This document shows, piece after piece, positions 1 to 8,025 of a stretch of DNA of 41,893 nt (the first letter of the stretch is position 1; every line of letters begins with the position of its first letter). The notes under the pieces were generated by a model. It was not told the origin of the DNA. It saw nothing but the letters and a program-made list of their open reading frames with translations, and did not search any database. Made by a program: the position numbers and the translations under genes. The DNA is from Marivita sp046592965 (GTDB taxonomy: Bacteria; Pseudomonadota; Alphaproteobacteria; Rhodobacterales; Rhodobacteraceae), in the NCBI RefSeq assembly GCF_046592965.1, contig NZ_JBISBV010000013.1:1-41893 (forward strand), read 5' to 3'.

Positions 1-290
1 TAGCTCGGGTCCTTGTAGGCCGGATCGGACGATGTATCGCCGTCCTCGATCTTCTCGAAACCGTAGCCGGTCGCGTCGAGCGCGGGCCGCACTTTCGGCA
101 GATCGCCGTCCGCGATCCGCAATGTCATGATGTGGGTGGCGGCGGACACTTTCACGTCGCCTTCGGCCACGCCCGCAGAACGGGCCGCGCGCTCGATCTC
201 GGCGGCATCTTTCGCGCAGTCCATGCCTTGCACCCGCATTCGGATCGGGGAGGAGGCTGTCGCCAACTTGCTGTTATCGGGCTGGCTCAT
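1..290 (-). CDS. Heavy-metal P-type ATPase, N-terminal part (cut by window edge)
   Basis: An open frame runs from an ATG at 290 leftwards off the window with no stop. The roughly 96 visible residues contain one heavy-metal-associated domain with the motif GMDCAKDAAEIE. The GxDCxxE form is typical of Zn/Cd/Pb exporters (ZntA/CadA), unlike the GMTCxxC form of copper pumps. Transmembrane and phosphorylation domains lie outside the window, so the pump itself is inferred. It is divergent from an ArsR-family metal sensor whose start lies 63 bp away, the usual arrangement for a sensor-regulated efflux ATPase. A stand-alone HMA protein cannot be excluded because only the N-terminus is seen. Confidence 0.75.
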   Translation of the reverse strand, partial: MSQPDNSKLATASSPIRMRVQGMDCAKDAAEIERAARSAGVAEGDVKVSAATHIMTLRIADGDLPKVRPALDATGYGFEKIEDGDTSSDPAYKDPS

Positions 291-336
291 GTGCGATCCT
301 TTTTGTGGTGGCGGGCGAAAAGGTACGCTGCTAACG

Positions 337-354
337 TATCAGTGGATAATGATA
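337..354. promoter_or_regulatory. Putative ArsR/CmtR operator
   Basis: TATCA (337-341) and TGATA (350-354) form an inverted repeat with an 8-nt spacer inside the 63-bp divergent promoter region, touching the start codon of the regulator. ArsR/SmtB proteins bind imperfect AT-rich dyads at such positions, so autoregulation is plausible. The arms are short, so this is a candidate only. Confidence 0.4.
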
Positions 355-704
355 TGACAGCGCAAAACATTCAAGACGATTTTTCGGCACCCGATACACT
401 GGAACTGCGGGCAAAGCTCTTCCGGGGCCTAAGCGATCCCAGCCGTCTGACGATCCTCGATGCGCTGGTGTCGGACGAACGCAACGTGCAGGAAATCGTC
501 GGGCATACGGGTTTGGGTCAGCCCAACGTCTCGAACCATCTGCGCTGTCTGCTGGAATGCGGGCTGGTCAGTCGCCGCAGCAAAGGCCGCTTCGTTCGGT
601 ATCGTCTGGCGGACAGGCGGGTCGCCGATCTCATCCGTGATGCAGATCAGCTACTTGCCTCGACAGCCAACGGAGTTGATGCCTGCCAAAGCTATACGGA
701 CTAA
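354..704 (+). CDS. ArsR/SmtB-family metal sensor, CmtR-like
   Basis: A 116-aa winged-helix repressor starting at the ATG at 354; longer upstream starts would run through the divergent promoter. The helix-turn-helix region reads LGQPNVSNHLRCLLECGLV, followed by a wing (GRFVRYRLAD). Cys65 and Cys69 in the recognition-helix region (CLLEC) and a C-terminal Cys111 (DACQS) match the Cys57/Cys61/Cys102 pattern of mycobacterial CmtR, a Cd(II)/Pb(II) sensor. The ELCVC site of CadC/SmtB is absent. It probably represses itself and the divergent ATPase and releases DNA when Cd or Pb binds. Family assignment is firm; metal specificity is inferred from the three cysteines. Confidence 0.88.
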   Translation: MTAQNIQDDFSAPDTLELRAKLFRGLSDPSRLTILDALVSDERNVQEIVGHTGLGQPNVSNHLRCLLECGLVSRRSKGRFVRYRLADRRVADLIRDADQLLASTANGVDACQSYTD

Positions 705-993
705 CCGGCGCGACCTGCTGCAATGTCCTATCGGTGCGCCAAACCTGAAGCAGCCATCTGCGCATCCGCAGCGAATGCACCCTTTGTCCGCATCTTATCA
801 GTTCGTACACGATGCAGCGAACGGCAGGTGTACGGATAGGGAGGGACTTCTGAGAATTTCATCGTACCAGCCATATGACACACCAATGTCGCCTATTTCA
901 CTTGGCCCAAGTATGACGGCGATTGAAACGCATAATGCCCCCTTACTGGCAGCCTTAGCGTGGGATTCCGCTCCTTCAGGCATTCGACCCCAC

Positions 994-1512
994 TTACCGA
1001 TCGGGCGCCGCTTCAAGGGAAGTTTCGAACCGCTTGCCCGCCGCTGCAGCTTCTTTCAAGAGCGCGTCGAAATTGTCAGGTGGGTTGCCATCTTCCAGCA
1101 TCCCTTTGAACGTCGCATAGGCATCCGTCTTGCTGCCATAGGCGCGCAGGGTCTTGTCGTCGTTCACCCAGGCCACCACGATGACCTTCGCATCGCTGTT
1201 GAACCGATAGAACAACCGGTACTGCTGGAAGAATTTCGCCCGGAACCAGTGCTTGCGGTGATCGCCGAGTGTGCCGCCTTGCCGGAAGGCGGCGGCACCC
1301 GGATCTGCCGGTATGGCCTCGGTCACCAGCTTGAAGATGGCGGCCAGCCGTTTCGCGGAATTTTTCTTGCGCCAGGTCTTGGGATCGCGTGCCTTACGCG
1401 CCTCGACCTCCAGGGTCAGCCCTTCGAGCTGGTCCAGAAAGAGCGGATGCGCATAAATCGACCATCCGTTTACGACAAGGGGCGCTTGAGCGGGCACGCT
1501 ATCGCCGCTCAT
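994..1512 (-). CDS. yhaV: YhaV-family toxin of a type II toxin-antitoxin system
   Basis: A 172-aa protein of the YhaV family, which are RelE-like ribosome-dependent mRNA interferases. Recognisable stretches are VNGWSIYAHPLFLDQLEGL near the N-terminus, then FRQGGTLGDHRKHWFRAKF, then the C-terminal core YRLFYRFNSDAKVIVVAWVNDD. The length fits the family. The start codon overlaps the stop of the upstream PrlF antitoxin gene by 4 nt (ATGA), giving translational coupling with the antitoxin made first. The likely role is post-segregational stabilisation of the replicon. The toxin appears intact. Confidence 0.9.
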   Translation of the reverse strand: MSGDSVPAQAPLVVNGWSIYAHPLFLDQLEGLTLEVEARKARDPKTWRKKNSAKRLAAIFKLVTEAIPADPGAAAFRQGGTLGDHRKHWFRAKFFQQYRLFYRFNSDAKVIVVAWVNDDKTLRAYGSKTDAYATFKGMLEDGNPPDNFDALLKEAAAAGKRFETSLEAAPDR

Positions 1513-1835
1513 TCATCCTCGAGCGATAGCGGCGCATCGAGATCGACATCAACGTCTCCGACCAGTGCTGCAAGACGGTCATGCAAAGCCCCATCGAACG
1601 CCCGAATGCGGTCCGGATGCGCCTTGATATCGGCCTCGACAAAATCGAGAAAGGCGCCGAGCACAGGATCTTCCTCGTCGCTGCGCACGGGCTCAATATA
1701 GACCCTGCCACTCGGCTCGGTGCAGTAGCGAATCTGGTCGCCCTTGCCCAGCTTGAGCTGCTTGCGCACACCCGCCGGCACGGTCGTCTGATACCGATCC
1801 GTGAGTTTCGAGACATCTTGTGCGAGGGCTGTCAT
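1509..1835 (-). CDS. prlF: PrlF-family antitoxin (AbrB-type DNA-binding)
   Basis: A 108-aa antitoxin. The N-terminal half carries the swapped-hairpin AbrB/SpoVT motif (KLTDRYQTTVPAGVRKQLKL, then GDQIRY). The acidic C-terminal half (PVLGAFLDFVEADI..., ending LSLEDE) would contact the toxin. The start at 1835 is preceded by an AGGAG ribosome-binding site. It forms a two-gene operon with yhaV, overlapping by 4 nt. PrlF proteins neutralise YhaV and repress their own promoter; a suitable promoter and dyad lie just upstream. Confidence 0.9.
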   Translation of the reverse strand: MTALAQDVSKLTDRYQTTVPAGVRKQLKLGKGDQIRYCTEPSGRVYIEPVRSDEEDPVLGAFLDFVEADIKAHPDRIRAFDGALHDRLAALVGDVDVDLDAPLSLEDE

Positions 1836-1873
1836 GGCAGTCTCCTGAAGAAAAGGGTCTTTGCTGCTTGCGA

Positions 1874-1902
1874 TAGGTAATGCATTTGCATTGCCATGTC
1901 AA
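1874..1902 (-). promoter_or_regulatory. prlF-yhaV promoter with operator dyad
   Basis: Read on the minus strand, TTGACA (1902-1897) is followed after 17 bp by TACCTA (1879-1874), a near-consensus sigma70 promoter. The spacer holds the palindrome AATGCAAATGCATT (1892-1879) just before and at the -10 box. That is a good place for PrlF to block RNA polymerase. Confidence 0.6.
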
Positions 1903-1959
1903 GATAAGCCGCAGGATCTGCTGTCGCCGGGCAGGCCGATGAACCGTCCGGCGCAGGAC

Positions 1960-2613
1960 CTAATGTCGCCCCGCGAGATACTCCGCCAGCACCGGGCTAG
2001 CCGCACCTTTCGCGGAGCTGAGCAGCTCCGAGCCCGCAAGCGAGGCCTTCGACAGGCGTACGAGCCCACCGGTTTCCTCGATGCGGTAGCAGCGGCGCTT
2101 TTGCCGCCCGCGCCTGTAGTGGGTCGCGGTGACAATCTGGCAGGTACTGCCATCGGTGAGCGTCACAGGTGCTGCGAGCTTGATCTTGTCGCCTTCCTCG
2201 TAGTCCGGGATCGCAGCCCAGTCCTGGCAGCGCTGGCGCCAGGCATGAGCATAGCTGTCTGGGTCTTTCAGCTCGGACAGCAGGGCCAACAGGCTCAGTG
2301 GCGCGCGGGATTCGACCGGTCCCGCGCTTTCCTCCATGTCCTTGTAGCCCCAGCAGCCGTCATCGTATCGGGTGAGGAAGACAGCCCCGAACGTGATGGA
2401 GCCATCCACATCGGTCACATAGGTCGCGTCTTCGATAGCGGTGCCGTCGAGATTGGTGACCCTTGCCGCCGCATACCAGGTGGAGCCGACCTTGCAGGCT
2501 TTGACCAGTTCGGTTTTGCGCGTGTCGCCCTCGAAAGTGCAGAGCCGGGCGATTTCCGCTTTCTCATCCGCGTAGGTTTTGACGCGGCGGTCGGTGTAGA
2601 AGAGCCATCCCAT
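1960..2613 (-). CDS. Conserved plasmid protein, DUF6927-like
   Basis: A 217-aa protein beginning MGWLFYTD, with repeated Trp/Tyr-rich beta segments (GSTWYAAARV, TRYDDGCWGYKDMEES) and a basic C-terminal third (YRRGRQKRRCYRIEETGG). The N-terminal MGWLF and the CWGYKDM region recall a family of unknown function (DUF6927) found on alphaproteobacterial plasmids; this is from memory and moderately sure. There is no signal peptide or membrane helix. The start codon abuts the stop of the upstream DUF3085-like gene (sharing position 2613), so the two are co-translated in the plasmid housekeeping operon. No function can be given. Confidence 0.7.
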   Translation of the reverse strand: MGWLFYTDRRVKTYADEKAEIARLCTFEGDTRKTELVKACKVGSTWYAAARVTNLDGTAIEDATYVTDVDGSITFGAVFLTRYDDGCWGYKDMEESAGPVESRAPLSLLALLSELKDPDSYAHAWRQRCQDWAAIPDYEEGDKIKLAAPVTLTDGSTCQIVTATHYRRGRQKRRCYRIEETGGLVRLSKASLAGSELLSSAKGAASPVLAEYLAGRH

Positions 2614-3305
2614 CAGGCCGCCCTCCGATCATTGAGTTCCATCAGCGCATCGAGCGGCACGCGGTAGGGCTGCATGGCGTCGAAATCCTCGCAGCGTTTA
2701 TGGGAATAAGCTGAAGCACCAATACCCTGCCGCGCTTCGCGCTCTCGGGACATTGGCGCTGCATCATCTTCTTCGAATTCCCAAAACGCCGAATTGCCGC
2801 AGTTCTGCACGATCGCGAAGGTGTCGCAGGCATCCTTGAGGATGACCCTGAAGGTGCCACCGAGGCCCGAGGGCACTTCGTAGGTCCCGCCGATGAGATA
2901 ATCCGAGGCCCGGCGCGCGAAGACACGGATGCTGTGGCCATCGGTGGCGAGCCGGATCGCCCCCTGCCCCCGGTCGATGAGCACCTGCACATCGTCGAGG
3001 ATGTCGGTGTAGAACTGGCCGGTCAGATCGCGGAACGCAATGCGGCGCTGCGCCATCCAGTCGGTGTCCCGAAACGGGTTCATGCCGTCGGCGAAGGCGA
3101 AGGAGGGATCGGCCTTTTCGGTGGTGACGATACGGGTGGTCGTGCCATCGATGCCGTTCGAGCGCAGATGCACGCCATTGCCGACGATGAGGATCAGGGC
3201 CGGCCTGTCCACGGGACCGTTCCAGTTGGGCAGGAAGGTTTTGCAGGCGCGCGCATGGGCGATCTGCGCCGCGACAGCGGACGCAGAGAACTTGAGAATA
3301 GCCAT
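2613..3305 (-). CDS. Conserved plasmid protein, DUF3085-like
   Basis: A 230-aa soluble protein of unknown function. The pattern ALILIVGNGVHLRSNGIDG and the flanking 'GMNPF' block resemble DUF3085 proteins that accompany ParB-like and ArdC genes on rhizobial and roseobacter plasmids. An acidic patch (WEFEEDDAA) lies near the C-terminus. It lies about 70 bp downstream of the 660-aa ParB-like gene in the same direction and is coupled to the next gene. No catalytic motif was recognised. The family name is tentative, but the reading frame is convincing. Confidence 0.7.
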   Translation of the reverse strand: MAILKFSASAVAAQIAHARACKTFLPNWNGPVDRPALILIVGNGVHLRSNGIDGTTTRIVTTEKADPSFAFADGMNPFRDTDWMAQRRIAFRDLTGQFYTDILDDVQVLIDRGQGAIRLATDGHSIRVFARRASDYLIGGTYEVPSGLGGTFRVILKDACDTFAIVQNCGNSAFWEFEEDDAAPMSREREARQGIGASAYSHKRCEDFDAMQPYRVPLDALMELNDRRAA

Positions 3306-3377
3306 GAGGATGTCTTTCGGTTGGGTATGGGAGGGTCGACCCGCGCGGGGAATGCCTCGCGCGGGTCGCGTGAGGAC

Positions 3378-5360
3378 TCAGGCCGCTTGCGCGACCTCGC
3401 TGTCAGGCTCGGGGGTTTCCGCAGCGGGCTCCGCCTCATCACAGGCGATACCGGCGGTCTGCATCATCGGCGGGCACCAGGCGGCCACGGCAGCGCGCTG
3501 CGCGTCCGTGAGTGTGGCGAAGGGTTCGGCGAAGAGCTTGTCGCAGAAGGCGACGATCTCTTTCTTGCTCGACGAGGCGAGCGTCACCGCCTCCTGGGCG
3601 AGACCCAGATCCTCGCCGAGGATCTTCAGAAGCCAAGCCTTCTTGAAGCGGTTGAAGAGCGCCGCATTCGGCGTCCAGTGGGCGCGGATGTCGGGCATGA
3701 TCTCGATCTCGAACGCATGCATCAGGCTGTCGCGCTGGCGGTCCCGCGCGAAGCAGGACTGCGTGGTGCTGGCCGTGGCATAGGCCACGAGCTTGGCCTT
3801 CTCGCCGACCTCCAGCGCGCGAAACGCCGCGAACTGATCGGCGGGCGCGCGGGTGTCATCGAGCCACGAAAGGTCAAGCGCATCATGCGCCGCCGCCACC
3901 TGCTCGAGCGAGGTCTCGTCGATCTCGTCCATCTTGGCATGGCTGCGGTATTCCTTGCGGGCATCGATCTTGATCGCCTGCGTGACACTCATGCCGCTGG
4001 CCAGAACGTCACTGACCAGCTTGAAGAGCGTCAGATCGAGCGTGGCTTCCGGATGCAGCGCCATCGCGGCCCCAAGCGCCATGGCTCGCTCGGTCTTGAG
4101 GTCCTCAGCCAGTGAGGCTGGATAAGTGATTTCGCCCGGGTCCGGGGCCTCCTCCCCGGTCGGGCTAGCCGAGGAGCCGCGCGCGCCCTCCTCTTTGATG
4201 GTGTCTTCCGGGCGGACGAGACCAACATGGAGCGTGATCTGCCCACCCTGCCACGAGGCGATCACCCCAGACCGTGCGAGGTCCTCGGCGCTGTAGGCCT
4301 CCTGCAGGTCGCGGGCTTCCTCTTCCAAGGCGTCCACGCGCTCGTAAAGCGCGTTGTAGGCACCGTCCTCGAGCCCCTCATCCTCCATCTCGAGCTGCAG
4401 TTTCTCGAGTTCGGCGGTGATCTCATCGATGCGCTTTTGCGCAGCCTCATCAGGCTCGATCGGGCCGGGATAAACGCGGCCGTAGTCGGCCATGGTCGCG
4501 TAATCATAGCGGACCATCGCATCGGCCCAGGCAAAGCCCAGCTTTATGCGGGCCTCTTCGGCAGCGGCACCGAGCTTCTCGAGCAAGATGGTCTCGACCA
4601 GCGCCGCATCCTCAAGCACGGAATGCTCTTCAAGAAGGTCAGCCGCGACAGCACCGCCACGCGCCTCGTAGTCTTCGCGCACGAAAGCCCCAATATCATC
4701 TTTGACTTGCACCCCGCGGGATTTGAGCGCCTGCCGGACGGTATAGGCCTGCAGATAGCCGCCGTCCTTCGTGAGCGCCTCGAAGACCTCGCGCTGCGCC
4801 TCCTGGCTCGGATGCTCGGCAAAGGCCTTCATCGTGTCGAGCGTGATCACCTTGCCCCGGGCCGCGGCGCGGATGTCGGGGTGGATCAGGCCATAGCGCA
4901 ACCGGCCTTTCACGGCCGCCACCGTGGTGCCGAAGGTCTTTGCGATCGTCTCGGGCGTCTGGCCGTCGACCTCCATCATCCGGGCGAAGGCCTCGAACTC
5001 GTCGATGGCATTCATCGGCGCTTGGGTGATGTTCTCGGCGAGCGACAGCGCCGTGGTGACGTCGCAGTCTTCCGGCACGAGGCGGCAGTCGACATTGGTC
5101 TTCGCCGTGAACTCCTTGGTGGCCTTGTCCGCGACCAGCTCCTTCAGCGCGGCATGGCGTCGGCCACCGGCGAGCACTGCGTATTTGCCGTCGAGCTTCT
5201 GGACCAGGAGAGGCTGCAGGAGACCCAGAACGGCGATGCTGGCCTTCAGATGGGCGATGTTCTCGGGATCATAGGTTTCCGGCGCGTTGCTGCGTACATT
5301 GGCGGGATGCGGGACGAGATCGCCGATAGCAACGGTAAGGGGAGCAAAGCTTGTGGTCAT
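3378..5360 (-). CDS. Large plasmid ParB/RepB/Spo0J-like protein
   Basis: A 660-aa protein. Residues about 1-120 form a ParB/sulfiredoxin-type nucleotide-binding domain: LVPHPANVRSNAPET, then the box VLAGGRRHAALKEL, then the box SLAENITQAPMNAIDEFEAF. A KorB-like HTH follows (PETIAKTFGTTVAAVKGRLRYG). The long C-terminal part includes a Glu-rich coiled segment around 300-350 and is shared in layout with the large ParB-like gene at 19.5-21.6 kb. These long proteins are common on alphaproteobacterial plasmids and are distinct from canonical RepB; their role (partition, regulation or nucleic-acid processing) is not settled. A GGAAGGA ribosome-binding site precedes the ATG at 5360. Confidence 0.85.
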   Translation of the reverse strand: MTTSFAPLTVAIGDLVPHPANVRSNAPETYDPENIAHLKASIAVLGLLQPLLVQKLDGKYAVLAGGRRHAALKELVADKATKEFTAKTNVDCRLVPEDCDVTTALSLAENITQAPMNAIDEFEAFARMMEVDGQTPETIAKTFGTTVAAVKGRLRYGLIHPDIRAAARGKVITLDTMKAFAEHPSQEAQREVFEALTKDGGYLQAYTVRQALKSRGVQVKDDIGAFVREDYEARGGAVAADLLEEHSVLEDAALVETILLEKLGAAAEEARIKLGFAWADAMVRYDYATMADYGRVYPGPIEPDEAAQKRIDEITAELEKLQLEMEDEGLEDGAYNALYERVDALEEEARDLQEAYSAEDLARSGVIASWQGGQITLHVGLVRPEDTIKEEGARGSSASPTGEEAPDPGEITYPASLAEDLKTERAMALGAAMALHPEATLDLTLFKLVSDVLASGMSVTQAIKIDARKEYRSHAKMDEIDETSLEQVAAAHDALDLSWLDDTRAPADQFAAFRALEVGEKAKLVAYATASTTQSCFARDRQRDSLMHAFEIEIMPDIRAHWTPNAALFNRFKKAWLLKILGEDLGLAQEAVTLASSSKKEIVAFCDKLFAEPFATLTDAQRAAVAAWCPPMMQTAGIACDEAEPAAETPEPDSEVAQAA

Positions 5361-5439
5361 GGGATATCCTTCCAGGAGGGTGAGGTGTGGCCCGCGCGCT
5401 TGCGCGTGACCAATCCCCGGCTTCAGGGATCACCACGAC

Positions 5440-5461
5440 AAAAGGCCCACTTTGCCTTTTT
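5440..5461. terminator. Candidate hairpin terminator
   Basis: AAAAGGC (5440-5446) pairs with GCCTTTT (5454-5460) around a 7-nt loop, giving a T-rich 3' arm on both strands. It lies downstream of the minus-strand DUF3768 gene and before the ParB-like gene. A second hairpin, CAGGGGA (5494-5500) with TCCCCTG (5505-5511), lies just after the DUF3768 stop. Confidence 0.4.
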
Positions 5462-5513
5462 GAGGGGCAGCGGGCCTTCATCGTCTCAGATGTCAGGGGA
5501 GGAGTCCCCTGCC

Positions 5514-5903
5514 CTACCAGTCGCGCGCCAGCATGATGGTCAGCACGCGGACGGTGGTGGCAGGATTGTCCGGGGTCTCAGCCCCGTAGCGGAAATCCGA
5601 GTCTGCTTCATAGAGATCGATTTTCCAGAACACGGTCTCGCCCCGGATCTCGACCGCGCCAAAATCGTGCCAGCCTTCAGGGTCATTCTCGGGCTCGAAT
5701 GTATCGAACGCACCGGTGGCCTTCACCGCCTCGGCCATGAAGCCGTCATCGGCTTCCATAAGCGCGCGAGTGACATGCATGCGGCCCTGAATGGGCTGCA
5801 CGGGCGGCACCCCAAGGCACGCGAGCTTGCGAAACGCGTCGTTTTGCGCCGCGATCACGGTCGGATCTGGACGGTCTGGCTGGGGTTGAACGGTCATGGA
5901 CAT
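5514..5903 (-). CDS. DUF3768 domain protein
   Basis: A 129-aa soluble protein. The segments VIAAQNDAFRK, MHVTRAL, FDTFEPENDPEGWHDFGAVE and VFWKIDLYEAD follow the DUF3768 pattern, with the conserved NDP..HDFG and FWKID blocks. The length fits the family. DUF3768 proteins are typical of plasmid and integrative-element backbones in alphaproteobacteria and have no known function. An AAAGGAGAT ribosome-binding site precedes the ATG at 5903. It is transcribed with its ArdC-side neighbours. Confidence 0.85.
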   Translation of the reverse strand: MSMTVQPQPDRPDPTVIAAQNDAFRKLACLGVPPVQPIQGRMHVTRALMEADDGFMAEAVKATGAFDTFEPENDPEGWHDFGAVEIRGETVFWKIDLYEADSDFRYGAETPDNPATTVRVLTIMLARDW

Positions 5904-5990
5904 GGGGATCTCCTTTGAGAAGTTGAAACACCCTTCCCAAAGCCCGCTTTCACTTTTCTGCTTGGCGAAAGGATCGAAGCAGAAGGCGCC

Positions 5991-6200
5991 TTACCCGAAC
6001 AGCCCTCTGGCTCTGTAGTTCGGGTTGGGGATGGTTTCGATCCAGCCGCCTTGGTGCTTGATGCTCTCGAGCGCTGCCGAGAGCGGATAAGCGCCCTCGG
6101 ACGGGCTCCACCAATAGGCACCGCGCTTGAAGACGATGATCTTGCGGCGGCCGTCGTTGAAGCAGGCCACCCGCAGCGTCTTGGGTTCCTTACGTGACAT
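5991..6200 (-). CDS. Small conserved hypothetical protein
   Basis: A 69-aa basic protein (MSRKEPKTLRVACFNDGRRK...), with a run of aromatic residues (GAYWWSPSEGAYPL) and an Ile/Pro-rich end. It lies 23 bp downstream of the ArdC gene in the same direction, and similar small proteins are common between ardC and DUF3768 genes on plasmids. No domain was recognised. The ORF is supported by operon position, a plausible start and alphaproteobacterial-style coding. Confidence 0.6.
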   Translation of the reverse strand: MSRKEPKTLRVACFNDGRRKIIVFKRGAYWWSPSEGAYPLSAALESIKHQGGWIETIPNPNYRARGLFG

Positions 6201-6223
6201 GCGAGTCTCCGTTCTCTGTGTGG

Positions 6224-7162
6224 TCAGGCGGCCTCGGCACTGCGCCCTGCCCTGCCCGTCTCCGATCTGGCGATCAGATAGTCGCAGGCGCGCTGCGCAT
6301 CTGCGGCGTGCTTGAAGATCGCACCCTTGTCCGACCGAAGAACGCGCAACCAGTTGTGGAGATAGGCGGCATTCATCTCGAGCGTATGCGCCGTGAAGCC
6401 AAGCGTTTGACCCAGGAACACCGAGGTCAATTCTGCGACGATCTCTTCGCGCGCGTAAGAGGTGTTGCCGAATTTCGAGAGACCGAAATCTCGGTTCAGT
6501 CGATGCGGGGCTTTCGTGGCATGGGCCAGCTCATGGGCCCAGACCCCGTAGAAATTGCGCGGGTCCTGGAACCGCGTGATGGACGGCATGTAAACCTTGT
6601 CCACGGGCGGCAGGTAGTACGCTTCCGTTCCTGTGAAGACGGTCGTGATGTCGATGGCATCGAAAAACGCCTGCATGTGCGGGATGGGCTCGGACGGCGG
6701 ATGCTCGGGCACGGGCTCCGGGTCAGGGTAGAAGCTGTCGGGCAAGCCCTCGATCTGGCAGGCATTGAACACACGGTAGGATTTCTGGAAGCGGAAGATA
6801 CGGGCTTCCTCGGAGTGATCATCCCCGTCGCTGTGATCATGCTCATCGCCGGCGTCTCTCCGGCTTTGACCGTAGTAAACGACGACAGAGGACTTCTCGC
6901 CCTTGCGGACCTTTGCGTCCAACGCATTGGCCTGCGGCAGCGTCATCCAGAAGGGAGAGCTGTGGCCCGCCATCACGGTCCGCATCGTCAGCAGAAAGTT
7001 GTTCACCCCCTGGTAGGGTTCACCGCCCACGCGCAGGGGACGAGAGCTGCCACCTGCGGTCCAAGGCTTGCGCCACGGCAGGACGCCGCGCTCAATAATA
7101 CGGATGATTTCGTTTGTGATGACCTCGGAGGCATCGAATTTGGGCGTGCGGGATCGGGCCAT
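6224..7162 (-). CDS. ardC: ArdC-family antirestriction protein
   Basis: A 312-aa protein with two parts. The N-terminal ssDNA-binding domain (about 1-120) shows IIERGVLPWRKPW, GGEPYQGVNNFLL and WMTLPQANALDAKVRKGEKS. The C-terminal part is a zincin-like metallopeptidase domain with HELAH at residues 210-214 and a downstream acidic EEIVAELTSVFLG helix. ArdC proteins protect incoming single-stranded plasmid DNA during conjugation and inhibit some restriction enzymes. An acidic, His-rich insert (DEHDHSDGDDHSEEA, near residue 110) is unusual. Its presence suggests the replicon is or was transferable, although no relaxase or mating genes are visible here. Confidence 0.9.
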   Translation of the reverse strand: MARSRTPKFDASEVITNEIIRIIERGVLPWRKPWTAGGSSRPLRVGGEPYQGVNNFLLTMRTVMAGHSSPFWMTLPQANALDAKVRKGEKSSVVVYYGQSRRDAGDEHDHSDGDDHSEEARIFRFQKSYRVFNACQIEGLPDSFYPDPEPVPEHPPSEPIPHMQAFFDAIDITTVFTGTEAYYLPPVDKVYMPSITRFQDPRNFYGVWAHELAHATKAPHRLNRDFGLSKFGNTSYAREEIVAELTSVFLGQTLGFTAHTLEMNAAYLHNWLRVLRSDKGAIFKHAADAQRACDYLIARSETGRAGRSAEAA

Positions 7163-7202
7163 GGCTGGCGTCCTTTCGAGTTTTGGTAAGAGGGAGTGGT
7201 GA

Positions 7203-7688
7203 CTAGGTTGACCGACAGGGCCGCGGATCGTTGGTGATGCTCGCGCCGAGCTGTTCGACCATGTCGATGTAGGTGGTCAGCGACACGGACCTGCCGGGAC
7301 CCGAAGGTTCAGGGTCGTCCGATCCGTCCCGCGTCACCCGCGGCAGGTTCGCGAAGGCAATCACATCGGTGACGGGTCGGATATCGATAAACGGGGTCCC
7401 TCGTGCTACCGCAAGAGTGGCCAAGGGAAAGCGCTCGATTGGCGCGAAGGTTGAAACGGTGGTCCAACCGAGATGGAGGAATGTCCCACCCTCTCCGCAG
7501 ATCACATGCGCGTTAGGCAACAGCGCCGCCTGCTTCAGATAACCGAGATCACGTAGGACGGTCTCGCGCTCGCGCCGTTGTGCCTGCCCCGTCTGGCCGG
7601 TTCGGCGTAGTTCCTTGTGTCGCCACCACGAGGCAGCGGTCGCGCGCAATACGCGCAAGACACCTGTTTGCATGAGAATGCCCTTCAT
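7203..7688 (-). CDS. Hypothetical protein
   Basis: A 161-aa ORF, or 156 aa from an internal ATG at 7673 (MQTGVLRVL). It has an Arg-rich N-terminal third (WWRHKELRRTGQTGQAQRRER), then alternating beta-like segments (VICGEGGTFLHLGWTTVSTF), and no membrane helix. No family was recognised. It lies about 40 bp upstream of ardC in the same orientation, so it may be the first gene of that operon. The coding character is plausible, but the call is uncertain. Confidence 0.45.
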   Translation of the reverse strand: MKGILMQTGVLRVLRATAASWWRHKELRRTGQTGQAQRRERETVLRDLGYLKQAALLPNAHVICGEGGTFLHLGWTTVSTFAPIERFPLATLAVARGTPFIDIRPVTDVIAFANLPRVTRDGSDDPEPSGPGRSVSLTTYIDMVEQLGASITNDPRPCRST

Positions 7689-8025
7689 CAGGAACGGCAG
7701 ACCGGAATCCGGCCCGGACCCATCCGAGGGACCCCAAAGGCCCTCATCCGTCAGTCACAAAACCCGAAGGACACTTTCACTCTTTGGGGAACTGATGCCG
7801 GAGAATGTTGAATGCAAAGCTCATGAGAACCTAGGATCCTGCACTTTCCGGCATCAGACCCCATTGAAGAACAGGGGCAGGCCCGGACACGCTCTTTCGG
7901 GCACCTCAAAGGCCTGATCCTCCCCGACCCTCCTCTTCCTCTCAAACCCCATGATTTGCGCAGGCGGCTTGCTTTTGTTCCTGTTATGTTCTATTCTGAA
8001 ACCAAGCTATGAAGGGAGAGCCCCG
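7689..8025. repeat. Gene-free stretch with an 11-bp inverted repeat
   Basis: No convincing gene lies here. The notable element is a perfect inverted repeat, CTGATGCCGGA at 7792-7802 and TCCGGCATCAG at 7847-7857, separated by 44 nt. It sits between two divergent transcription units (7203-7688 minus, 8026-8322 plus). It could be a bipartite regulator or recombinase site; nothing nearby proves either. A GAAGGGAGAG ribosome-binding site at the right end serves the next gene. Confidence 0.4.

Noticed and set aside
798..1016. 72-aa minus-strand ORF after the YhaV gene
   Set aside because: Overlaps the yhaV 3' end, has no domain or ribosome-binding support.
460..1701. Long plus-strand ORF of 413 aa
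   Set aside because: It overlaps the CmtR-like regulator and lies antisense to the PrlF/YhaV genes, with Arg/Ser-rich composition typical of a shadow frame.
2934..5918. Long plus-strand ORFs opposite the ParB-like and DUF genes
   Set aside because: Antisense shadows of GC-rich genes; no family similarity, while the minus strand encodes recognisable domains.
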